Assembly (NCBI GenBank): GCA_964484285.1
Contig: CAZAEO010000126.1
Span: 1 to 5,058, forward strand
DNA from: CAZUQP01 sp964484285
Lineage (GTDB): Bacteria > Pseudomonadota > Gammaproteobacteria > DSM-16500
Direction: 5' to 3'
Length of the DNA stretch: 5,058 bases
Made by a program: the position numbers and the translations under genes. Positions 1-5,058 of this stretch are shown piece by piece. Below the pieces are notes generated by a model. It did no database searches. It saw only the letters and a program-made list of their open reading frames with translations, and was not told the origin of the DNA. Position 1 is the first letter of the stretch; every line of letters starts with the position of its first letter.

Positions 1-6
1 TTTCAT
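1..6 (-). CDS. Probable 5' end of a minus-strand gene leaving the window
   Basis: Only the first two codons (Met-Lys) would be inside the window, so no product can be named. The support is an ATG read on the minus strand at 6-4, preceded by a good Shine-Dalgarno core GAGGG (complement of 14-18) at a 7-base spacing. It lies 48 bases downstream of the stop codon of the cysteine-rich gene, on the same strand, and I see no hairpin with a T-tract in between. This would be consistent with a continuing operon. It could also be a chance ATG; only the flanking sequence would settle it. Confidence 0.35.
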
Positions 7-54
7 CTCAATTCCCTCTTTTTTCGCTACGAGTAAGTAATTGACGACAGGCCC

Positions 55-573
55 TTATGCCATGCTTACCTTAGACGGTGATGATGGTATTAACGGAGAA
101 ATTTCTCGTTGTCGTTGTTGTATGGCTTTTTCTGCATAGTTCATGATACGGCCTGGCACCGTGCAGCATTGGAGAAAACTTGGCGAGAAAAAACCACAAT
201 ATACATAGTTACATGCAATAGGTTTACTACAGTTACCCGGATTTGGAATATTAACAAATGTTTCGAGAAACCACGCTGTAGTATCAGCGCAATTGTTACA
301 ACATAGATTTGCATTCTCTGAAAAATATTTCTGATTCCATTTTTCTATGATGTCATCCATGTTCTCATCAATTTCAAACACAAGATCTTTATTTGCTTCC
401 TTAATAAGATTCAAATAGGGTTCACAATCTTTCTGCGCCCTTCTTATAGGAGATGCCCATCGATTAATATTATAATACATCGCGCCATTATCTGTTTCTT
501 CTTTCAAGACAATTTCAACATGGATGGACTTACATTCAAAAAATTCTAAAACATGCACCTGAATTTTGCTCAT
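55..573 (-). CDS. Cysteine-rich hypothetical protein, possible permuted papain-like fold
   Basis: A 172-residue protein that I do not recognise by name. The start is supported by an AGAGGAG Shine-Dalgarno sequence just upstream of the ATG (complement of 577-583). It has no signal peptide and no membrane segment, so it is likely cytosolic or secreted by a leaderless route. It holds ten cysteines (14, 50, 91, 92, 95, 115, 121, 126, 136, 137), which is unusual. What can be seen: an N-terminal strand region with His18 (HVEIVL) followed by an aromatic YYNINRW stretch (33-39), an acidic middle (63-78), then CCNNCADTTAWFLETF (91-106) and a VPGRIM segment (139-144). His first and Asn-Cys later is the order in circularly permuted NlpC/P60-type folds (LRAT, PPPDE and YiiX families), so C95/H18 are candidate catalytic residues; this is inference. 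It lies 37 bases after uvrB and may be cotranscribed with it. It looks more AT-rich than uvrB, and the short Ser/Pro tail (159-172) is low in complexity. A type IV effector role is possible but unproven. Confidence 0.75.
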   Translation of the reverse strand: MSKIQVHVLEFFECKSIHVEIVLKEETDNGAMYYNINRWASPIRRAQKDCEPYLNLIKEANKDLVFEIDENMDDIIEKWNQKYFSENANLCCNNCADTTAWFLETFVNIPNPGNCSKPIACNYVYCGFFSPSFLQCCTVPGRIMNYAEKAIQQRQREISPLIPSSPSKVSMA

Positions 574-610
574 ATTCTCCTCTGTTTTTTATAAATTTAT
601 GAATCAATCC

Positions 611-2620
611 TTAAAAACTCACATTGATTTTTTCTATTTCTTTAATAAGATCTCTTAATTGCGCTGCTTCTTCAAATTCAAGATTATGCGCATGCTCATA
701 CATTTTCTTTTCAAGTTCAGTTATTTTAGCTTGGCGTTGCTCAACAGAAAGCGCCATATATTCTGCATTTTTCTCAGCTACTTTAGGATATAATTTGCCA
801 CGCACCGCATTGGCCGCATAAGCTCCTTCCATGATATTGCGCACTGCTTTTTGTACGCCACGCGGGGTAATATGATGCACTTCGTTATGTACCTTTTGTT
901 TTTGCCTGCGTCGTTCCGTTTCTTTGATTGCCCGTTCTATTGATCCTGTTACGCGATCTGCATAAAGAATTGCCTTGCCACGAATATTGCGCGCGACACG
1001 GCCAATGGTTTGAATGAGTGATGTTTCTGAGCGTAAAAACCCTTCTTTATCAGCATCCAAAATCGCAACGAGAGACACTTCAGGCATATCTAGCCCTTCA
1101 CGCAATAAGTTAATTCCAACCAATACATCAAAATGTCCTAAACGTAAATCACGGATAATATCAACACGCTCCACCGTACCGATATCAGAATGCAAATAAC
1201 GTACGCGCACATCATGTTCTTCCAAATATTCAGTCAAATCTTCTGCTAATTTTTTCGTTAAGGTTGTGACTAAGACACGCTCATTTGCTGCCACGCGCAG
1301 AGTAATTTCAGAAAGCAGATCATCCACCTGAGTACGTGCAGGACGCATTTCAACTTCCGGATCTAATAAACCGGTAGGACGAACAATTTGCTCGACGACT
1401 GCACTTGAATATTGATGTTCATAATCACTTGGTGTTGCTGAAACAAAAATCGTTTGTGGCGCACGCTGCTCAAATTCGTCAAAACGCAATGGGCGATTAT
1501 CTAATGCGGAAGGTAAACGAAACCCATATTCCACTAATGTTTCTTTACGTGAGCGATCCCCGCGATACATGCCGCGTAATTGTGGTACTGTCACATGCGA
1601 TTCATCAATAATTAATAATGCATCTTGCGGTAAATAATCAAATAACGTAGGCGGGGGCTCACCTGCCTGTCTGCCTGATAAATAGCGAGAATAATTTTCA
1701 ATGCCAGAACAATAGCCTAATTCATTCATTAATTCTAAATCATATTGTGTACGTTGTTCTAAACGCTGCGCTTCCACTAATTTGTTTAAATGACGTAGTT
1801 CTTCTAATCGTATTTTTAAATCAATTTTAATTTGATCCATCGCTTCAATCACACGTTCTCGTGGGGTAACATAATGTGATTTAGGATAAATCGTTAAACG
1901 CGGCACACGTCGCGATATTTCACCCGTCAATGGATCAAAAAAAGCTAGATTTTCAATTTCATCGTCTAATAATTCAATGCGTACCGCTTCTCTATCAGAT
2001 TCTGCGGGATACACATCAATGACATCACCGCGCACGCGATACGTTGCACGATATAAATCAACATCATTGCGAGTATATTGCAACTCTGCCAAACGCCGTA
2101 ATAATCGGCGATGATCAATTTTATCGCCACGATCTAAATGCAACACCATACTTAAATACATGCGCGGATCACCTAAACCATAAATTGCAGAGACCGTGGC
2201 AACAATAATGGCATCTCGACGTTCTAACAAGGCTTTCGTTGCAGATAAACGCATTTGCTCGATATGCTCATTGATTGATGCGTCTTTAGCAATATAGGTA
2301 TCTGAAGAAGGGACATACGCTTCAGGTTGATAATAATCATAGTAAGACACAAAATATTCCACTGCATTTTTCGGAAAAAATTCCTGCATCTCGCCATACA
2401 GTTGCGCAGCCAGTGTTTTATTAGGCGCCATAATAAGCGTAGGACGTTGTACTGCTTCAATGACATTGGCAATCGAAAAGGTTTTACCTGAACCTGTGAC
2501 ACCGAGTAATGTTTGATGACTCAAACCCTGTTTAAGGCCGGTAATAAGTTGCAAAATAGCCGAAGGTTGATCACCGGCAGGCTTGAACTGGGCTTGTAGT
2601 TGAAAAATTTGTTGAGTCAT
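611..2620 (-). CDS. uvrB: UvrABC system protein B (excinuclease ABC subunit B)
   Basis: UvrB is the DNA-damage-verifying helicase-like subunit of bacterial nucleotide excision repair. UvrA delivers it to a lesion, it opens the strands, and it recruits UvrC for dual incision. The 669 residues match the usual family length of about 670. Motifs in order: a QxxR-like N-terminus (FKPAGDQP, 12-19); Walker A GVTGSGKT (40-47); the aromatic beta-hairpin that inserts between DNA strands (about 92-116, with YYDYYQPEAYVP); the GEPPPTLFDYLP segment; the Walker B/DEAD-type box DESH (339-342); helicase motif VI QTIGRVARN (537-545); and a C-terminal UVR coiled-coil domain (about 633-667) that binds UvrC. All catalytic signatures are intact. 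The ATG at 2620 fits the family N-terminus and has GAGG eight bases upstream, but that site lies in a hairpin. I see no CTGT-N8-ACAG LexA box upstream, so SOS control is not evident. The gene downstream is only 37 bases away. Confidence 0.98.
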   Translation of the reverse strand: MTQQIFQLQAQFKPAGDQPSAILQLITGLKQGLSHQTLLGVTGSGKTFSIANVIEAVQRPTLIMAPNKTLAAQLYGEMQEFFPKNAVEYFVSYYDYYQPEAYVPSSDTYIAKDASINEHIEQMRLSATKALLERRDAIIVATVSAIYGLGDPRMYLSMVLHLDRGDKIDHRRLLRRLAELQYTRNDVDLYRATYRVRGDVIDVYPAESDREAVRIELLDDEIENLAFFDPLTGEISRRVPRLTIYPKSHYVTPRERVIEAMDQIKIDLKIRLEELRHLNKLVEAQRLEQRTQYDLELMNELGYCSGIENYSRYLSGRQAGEPPPTLFDYLPQDALLIIDESHVTVPQLRGMYRGDRSRKETLVEYGFRLPSALDNRPLRFDEFEQRAPQTIFVSATPSDYEHQYSSAVVEQIVRPTGLLDPEVEMRPARTQVDDLLSEITLRVAANERVLVTTLTKKLAEDLTEYLEEHDVRVRYLHSDIGTVERVDIIRDLRLGHFDVLVGINLLREGLDMPEVSLVAILDADKEGFLRSETSLIQTIGRVARNIRGKAILYADRVTGSIERAIKETERRRQKQKVHNEVHHITPRGVQKAVRNIMEGAYAANAVRGKLYPKVAEKNAEYMALSVEQRQAKITELEKKMYEHAHNLEFEEAAQLRDLIKEIEKINVSF

Positions 2621-2651
2621 GAAAAACGCCTCGTCTTATTTGAGGCGTTTT
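2621..2651 (-). terminator. Hairpin: lipoprotein terminator overlapping the uvrB ribosome binding site
   Basis: Perfect 10-bp inverted repeat with a 9-base loop: arms AAAACGCCTC (2623-2632) and GAGGCGTTTT (2642-2651) on the plus strand. Read on the minus strand it lies nine bases after the lipoprotein stop codon and the stem runs into TTTTTC, the form of a compact Rho-independent terminator. The descending arm also contains GAGG, eight bases before the uvrB ATG, so the same stem would pair the uvrB Shine-Dalgarno sequence with CCTC in the other arm. Termination efficiency is probably moderate because the G+C core is only six pairs and the T-run is five. Confidence 0.75.
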
Positions 2652-2660
2652 GAAATTGCA

Positions 2661-3053
2661 TTAGCCTCTTTGTGACATTGGGATTTGAATATCGGTAGGA
2701 TAATCATACGCAGAACCATCTACCACATCGACGCCCGCACCAATTATACCGCCAAATACCACATTCCCAAACGCCATTCCTTTGGTTTTTGACGCAACAC
2801 TTTTGACTGTTTTGGGATAGCCTTTCTTTTCACAGTCCACAATTAAGTCCTGATAACTGCGATGCACGGTAACAGAACCTGGCGTGTTGCCGACGTACCA
2901 TTTTCCTTTATCGTTTTCAAGCGAACAGGTTGCACCTTTTGTAGGAGTCGTATTCACAGAGACGCTTTGATTGGTACCATTCACGATAGATGCACAGCCT
3001 GTCAAAAATGATAAAGCCATACTGATAGTAAATATAAAGAAAATGTTTTTCAT
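2661..3053 (-). CDS. Small lipoprotein of the GCASIVNGT family
   Basis: A 130-residue predicted lipoprotein. The N-terminus is a classic lipoprotein signal: Lys2, a hydrophobic run (4-16) and the lipobox LTGC (17-20), so Cys20 should become the acylated first residue of the mature protein. Residue +2 is Ala, not Asp, which favours sorting to the outer membrane in enteric-type systems. The mature part starts ASIVNGTNQSVSV, a recurrent start in small proteobacterial lipoproteins of unknown function. It continues with a PEGA-like beta-rich stretch (about 30-75: TPTKGATCSLENDKG, WYVGNTPGSVTV) in which Cys43 and Cys74 could form a disulfide. A glycine-rich hydrophobic segment follows (92-107, FGNVVFGGIIGAG) with glycine-zipper spacing, then a short polar tail. 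The ATG at 3053 gives the correct signal peptide; the Shine-Dalgarno sequence is weak (GGA). It has its own promoter upstream and a terminator directly downstream, so it looks like an independent unit. The biochemical role is unknown. Confidence 0.9.
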   Translation of the reverse strand: MKNIFFIFTISMALSFLTGCASIVNGTNQSVSVNTTPTKGATCSLENDKGKWYVGNTPGSVTVHRSYQDLIVDCEKKGYPKTVKSVASKTKGMAFGNVVFGGIIGAGVDVVDGSAYDYPTDIQIPMSQRG

Positions 3054-3094
3054 GTTAGTTTTTCCAAAGTTTTGTAGGTTTTAAATTTTACAAT

Positions 3095-3122
3095 AATATA
3101 ATAAAAGTGTAATTTTTGTCAA
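3095..3122 (-). promoter_or_regulatory. Sigma-70-type promoter for the lipoprotein gene
   Basis: On the minus strand there is a perfect -35 TTGACA (3122-3117), a 16-base AT-rich spacer and a -10 TATATT (3100-3095, five of six consensus bases). Transcription would begin around 3088, leaving a leader of roughly 35 bases before the lipoprotein ATG. Seen directly in the sequence; activity is inferred. The region is very AT-rich, so alternative -10 registers exist. Confidence 0.65.
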
Positions 3123-3141
3123 TTAATAAGGGCTTAATAAG
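3122..3141. promoter_or_regulatory. 11-bp-period direct repeat, PmrA-box-like
   Basis: TTAATAAG occurs twice (3123-3130 and 3134-3141), separated by GGC, an exact period of 11 bases or about one DNA turn. It abuts the -35 element of the lipoprotein promoter. Read on the plus strand the core is ATTAAT-N5-CTTAAT, one base from the YTTAAK-N5-YTTAAK pattern known for PmrA response regulators. Read on the minus strand, the direction of the promoter, each half is CTTATT, one mismatch per half. Tandem half-sites one turn apart are typical of OmpR/PhoB-family regulators. It is a candidate operator only; AT-rich DNA can produce such repeats by chance. Confidence 0.35.
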
Positions 3142-3152
3142 TCTTATGTTTG

Positions 3153-3680
3153 CTATTTTGATAATACTTGACGCACTTCCTCCACAAACCCAAATCGGCT
3201 CATATCATGCATCCGCATGGGATAGAGCACTCCATCTAAATGATCGCATTCATGCTGCACGATGCGAGCATGATAACCTTCCGCTTGGCGATCAATTCTA
3301 TGACCTTCTGGTGTTATGCCCGAATAACGTATCGCTTTACAACGCGATACTTGCCCCATTAAACCTGGAAGAGAAAAACACCCTTCCCAACCTATTTCTG
3401 TTTCATCCGTTAGGAACTCAATTTCTGGATTAATGAGCACTGTGAATGGAATTTCATCAGGATGACCGCGCAGGGTGGCTCGTTCGAATGGAAGATGAAA
3501 AACGACCATACGCCAAGCTTTAAAAACTTGTGGGGCTGCAAGACCCGCCCCATCCAATGCATGAAATGTCTCAATAAAATCATTCAGAAACGCTTGAACA
3601 TCGGGTGCTGCAATATCTTTTACTTCTTCTGCGCGTTGCTGCAAAATAGGATGCCCCATACGGGCCACTGGCAATATCAT
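3153..3680 (-). CDS. def: Peptide deformylase
   Basis: Removes the formyl group from the N-terminal Met of nascent proteins at the ribosome; a metal enzyme (usually Fe2+). With the start at 3680 the protein is 175 residues, the normal length, and begins MILPVARMGHPIL as family members do. All three family motifs are present: motif 1 GAGLAAPQ (44-51), motif 2 EGCFS (99-103, Cys101 a metal ligand), and motif 3 HECDH (143-147, the two His as ligands and Glu144 as catalytic base). The reading frame stays open upstream to an ATG at 3791, but that 37-residue extension has no deformylase character and would overlap the start of the divergent aminotransferase gene. The ATG at 3701 has no ribosome binding site. 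The chosen start has AGCAGG with AGG ten bases before the ATG. No fmt gene is next to it, unlike the common def-fmt operon, so this may be a stand-alone or second deformylase. I see no terminator after it. Confidence 0.93.
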   Translation of the reverse strand: MILPVARMGHPILQQRAEEVKDIAAPDVQAFLNDFIETFHALDGAGLAAPQVFKAWRMVVFHLPFERATLRGHPDEIPFTVLINPEIEFLTDETEIGWEGCFSLPGLMGQVSRCKAIRYSGITPEGHRIDRQAEGYHARIVQHECDHLDGVLYPMRMHDMSRFGFVEEVRQVLSK

Positions 3681-3689
3681 ATTCTTACG

Positions 3690-3713
3690 ACCTGCTCTCA
3701 TAGAAAAGCAGGT
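3690..3713. repeat. Inverted repeat in the def upstream region
   Basis: Arms ACCTGCT (3690-3696) and AGCAGGT (3707-3713) form a perfect 7-bp inverted repeat around a 10-base centre. On the minus strand the arm nearest def includes its AGG ribosome binding element. If the whole repeat is transcribed it could mask the site. If transcription starts at the -10-like element at 3714-3719, the start would fall within the distal arm and the repeat would instead act at the DNA level, for example as an operator. Confidence 0.45.
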
Positions 3714-3724
3714 ATTGTACAATA
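3713..3724. promoter_or_regulatory. Palindromic -10-like element between def and the aminotransferase gene
   Basis: TATTGTACAATA is a perfect 12-base palindrome that presents TACAAT, five of six bases of the -10 consensus, on both strands (3718-3723 plus, 3719-3714 minus). It sits within the 76-bp divergent spacer, where promoters for both genes would be expected. No convincing -35 hexamer lies at the proper distance on either side, so this is a weak call. It could also be a regulator binding site. Confidence 0.3.
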
Positions 3725-3756
3725 AACCACTCATTTTATGGAGCATATTCAGTATC

Positions 3757-4953
3757 ATGATGAAAGAACTCGCCGACCGCGTACAACGCATTCAACCCTC
3801 TGCTACCTTAGCAGTAGCTGCTCGCGCTAATGAACTGATTGTAGCAGGCAAAGACATTATTAATCTAAGCTTAGGTGAGCCTGATTTTGATACGCCTGAC
3901 TTCATCAAAGAAGCAGCAATTAAAGCCATTCGCGATGGGATGACGAAATATACAGCGGTTGATGGAACTATCGGTTTAAAAGAAGCGATCATCCATAAAT
4001 TTGTGCGCGACAATAAATTAATTTACGAACCCGCACAGATTATTGCTTCATGTGGCGGCAAACATAGTTTATATAATCTGTTTGCCTCATTACTGAATCA
4101 TGGGGATGAAGTGATTATTCCTGCTCCTTACTGGGTATCTTACATCGATATCGCAAAATTAATGAATGCAACACCTATTGTTATTTATGCGGATCTTGAG
4201 CAACACTTTAAAATAACGCCAGCTCAGCTTGAATCAGCCATTACAACAAAAACACGTTTAGTGGTACTCAATAGCCCATCCAACCCAACTGGCATTGCCT
4301 ATACTGCTGCTGAATTAACCGCTCTAGGTAAGATATTATTAAAACATCCTCATATTATTGTCGTGACCGATGATATTTATGAACATACTTTATGGACGAA
4401 AGAACCCTTTGTGAATATCTTAATGGCTTGCCCTGATCTCTACGACCGTTGCGTAGTAGTCAATAGCGTATCCAAAACCTATGCTATGACGGGTTGGCGT
4501 ATTGGTTATGCAGCCGGTCCTAAAAAACTGATCGCTGCAATGAAAAAAATTCAATCACAAAGCACATCGAATCCGACCAGCATTGCACAAGCAGCCGCCC
4601 AAGCTGCCTTAAACGGGGATCAATCGTGTGCTGCCATCATGACCAAAGCATATAAAGAACGACATGACTATACAGTGTCTGCTTTGCGAAACATGCCAGG
4701 AATACAAGTTCAGCCTTGTGACGGTACGTTTTATAGTTTTCCTTCCGTCAAACATATCATTAAAAATACCTCACCTATTAACAATGACCTCGCGCTAACT
4801 GAATACCTTTTAAACGAAGCAGAAATTGCGGTCATACCAGGCTCTGCATTTGGCGCTGAAGGCTATATCAGAATTTCTTATGCAACCGGTATGGATAAAA
4901 TAAAAACTGCTATGCAGCGCATGCAGAAGGCCATTGAAAAATTATCAAAATAA
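3757..4953 (+). CDS. aspC: Aspartate aminotransferase, PLP-dependent class I (subgroup I-gamma type)
   Basis: Transfers the amino group between aspartate and 2-oxoglutarate, giving oxaloacetate and glutamate; cytosolic homodimer with pyridoxal phosphate. With this start it is 398 residues, the normal size. Landmarks: the N-terminal ADRVQRIQPSATLAVAARANEL, typical of the AspAT I-gamma group; SLGEPDFDTP (about 38-47); NSPSNPTG with Asn176; DDIY with Asp205 (pairs with the pyridine nitrogen) and Tyr208; SVSKTYAMTGWRIGYAAGP with the Schiff-base Lys240; and Arg372 in YIRISYATG, which binds the substrate alpha-carboxylate. The frame is open back to an ATG at 3715, but the extra 14 residues are not family-like. 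ATG codons at 3757 and 3760 both suit the family start; GGAG at 3740-3743 is the only ribosome binding candidate and lies 13 bases upstream, which is long. Family members can also act on other acidic or prephenate-type substrates, so the exact specificity is inferred. It may equally be called aspB or aatA. Confidence 0.94.
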   Translation: MMKELADRVQRIQPSATLAVAARANELIVAGKDIINLSLGEPDFDTPDFIKEAAIKAIRDGMTKYTAVDGTIGLKEAIIHKFVRDNKLIYEPAQIIASCGGKHSLYNLFASLLNHGDEVIIPAPYWVSYIDIAKLMNATPIVIYADLEQHFKITPAQLESAITTKTRLVVLNSPSNPTGIAYTAAELTALGKILLKHPHIIVVTDDIYEHTLWTKEPFVNILMACPDLYDRCVVVNSVSKTYAMTGWRIGYAAGPKKLIAAMKKIQSQSTSNPTSIAQAAAQAALNGDQSCAAIMTKAYKERHDYTVSALRNMPGIQVQPCDGTFYSFPSVKHIIKNTSPINNDLALTEYLLNEAEIAVIPGSAFGAEGYIRISYATGMDKIKTAMQRMQKAIEKLSK

Positions 4954-4980
4954 TATTGACGTTAATAAAATCCAATATTA
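4951..4980 (+). repeat. AT-only inverted repeat across the aminotransferase stop codon
   Basis: Arms TAATATTG (4951-4958) and CAATATTA (4973-4980), 8 bp and perfect, around a 14-base centre; the left arm includes the TAA stop. The stem is nearly all A-T and no T-run follows, so it is unlikely to be an efficient intrinsic terminator. It may stabilise the 3' end of the message, or it may be incidental. It overlaps the tRNA promoter candidate. Confidence 0.35.
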
Positions 4981-4984
4981 GTAT
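4956..4984 (+). promoter_or_regulatory. Candidate promoter for tRNA-Asn
   Basis: TTGACG (4956-4961, five of six -35 bases), a 17-base spacer and TAGTAT (4979-4984, four of six -10 bases). Transcription would begin near 4991, about 15 bases before the mature tRNA 5' end, a normal short leader. The -35 starts only two bases after the aminotransferase stop codon. Read-through from the upstream gene is an alternative source of the tRNA. Confidence 0.45.
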
Positions 4985-5006
4985 GCAGATCTCCTCATGT
5001 GAGCAT

Positions 5007-5058
5007 TCCCCGGTAGCTCAGTCGGTAGAGCAATTGACTGTTAATCAATGGGTCACTG
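5007..5058 (+). tRNA. tRNA-Asn (anticodon GUU), 3' end cut by the window
   Basis: The first 52 bases or so of a tRNA. The acceptor 5' strand is TCCCCGG (5007-5013), followed by TA, then the D-arm with GCTC (5016-5019) pairing GAGC (5028-5031) around AGTCGGTA. The anticodon stem is ATTGA/TCAAT (5033-5037 and 5045-5049), with the loop CTGTTAA and anticodon GTT at 5040-5042, decoding AAC/AAU. The variable loop begins GGGTC. The sequence is very close in layout to enterobacterial tRNA-Asn. The T-arm, 3' acceptor strand and CCA are outside the window. Confidence 0.95.

Noticed and set aside
591..600. Palindrome ATAAATTTAT between uvrB and the cysteine-rich gene as a promoter
   Set aside because: It is short and purely A-T, and no -35 hexamer sits at a suitable distance on the minus strand. 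Cotranscription from uvrB is simpler.
2224..2502. A 92-residue minus-strand reading frame inside uvrB
   Set aside because: It is a different frame of a fully conserved uvrB segment, has no recognisable domain and no reason to be translated.
3116..3433. A plus-strand reading frame antisense to def
   Set aside because: It mirrors the conserved deformylase coding sequence and encodes nothing recognisable. A possible antisense transcript is mentioned only in connection with the repeat at 3122-3141.
3715..3756. Extra 14 residues at the aminotransferase N-terminus from an ATG at 3715
   Set aside because: They are hydrophobic but too short for a signal peptide, are not family-like, and the ATG at 3715 lies inside the palindromic promoter candidate.
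3681..3791. N-terminally extended deformylase starting at 3791 or 3701
   Set aside because: The added residues have no deformylase similarity, neither ATG has a usable ribosome binding site, and the 3791 start would run into the aminotransferase coding region. The start at 3680 gives the normal family length and N-terminus.
4951..4980. Intrinsic terminator for the aminotransferase gene
   Set aside because: The inverted repeat is almost entirely A-T and lacks a following T-run, so I list it only as a repeat.

Overview
The window looks like chromosomal housekeeping DNA from a moderately AT-rich gammaproteobacterium. The closest fit by feel is the Legionellales (Legionella/Coxiella-like). The reasons are a UvrB of clear gammaproteobacterial type, divergently oriented uvrB and class I aspartate aminotransferase genes with a tRNA-Asn beside the latter, and a small cysteine-rich orphan gene of a kind common in host-associated members of that order. 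The taxonomic placement is inference from memory of gene content; no database was searched.

Layout, left to right. A probable start codon at position 6 on the minus strand marks a gene that leaves the window. A 172-residue cysteine-rich protein of unknown function follows (55-573, minus). Next is uvrB (611-2620, minus), complete and intact in its motifs. Upstream of uvrB lies a small outer-membrane-type lipoprotein (2661-3053, minus) with its own strong-looking promoter (3095-3122). Then comes a peptide deformylase gene (3153-3680, minus), whose true start is internal to its longest reading frame. A 76-bp intergenic region (3681-3756) separates def from the divergent aspartate aminotransferase gene (3757-4953, plus). 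The 5' part of tRNA-Asn(GUU) starts at 5007 and is cut by the window edge.

The genes do not form one pathway. UvrB is the damage-loading helicase of nucleotide excision repair, deformylase processes new protein N-termini, and the aminotransferase links aspartate/oxaloacetate with glutamate/2-oxoglutarate. The most interesting material is in the short spacers. A compact hairpin serves as the apparent terminator of the lipoprotein gene and contains the uvrB Shine-Dalgarno sequence. An 11-bp-period direct repeat abuts the lipoprotein promoter and resembles a PmrA box. A palindromic -10-like element sits between def and the aminotransferase gene. A tRNA promoter overlaps the aminotransferase stop codon. 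The orphan protein has a His-then-Asn-Cys arrangement compatible with a circularly permuted papain-like fold. I found no CRISPR array, insertion sequence, phage module or clearly new multi-gene system. There is no gene-free stretch longer than 300 bases.
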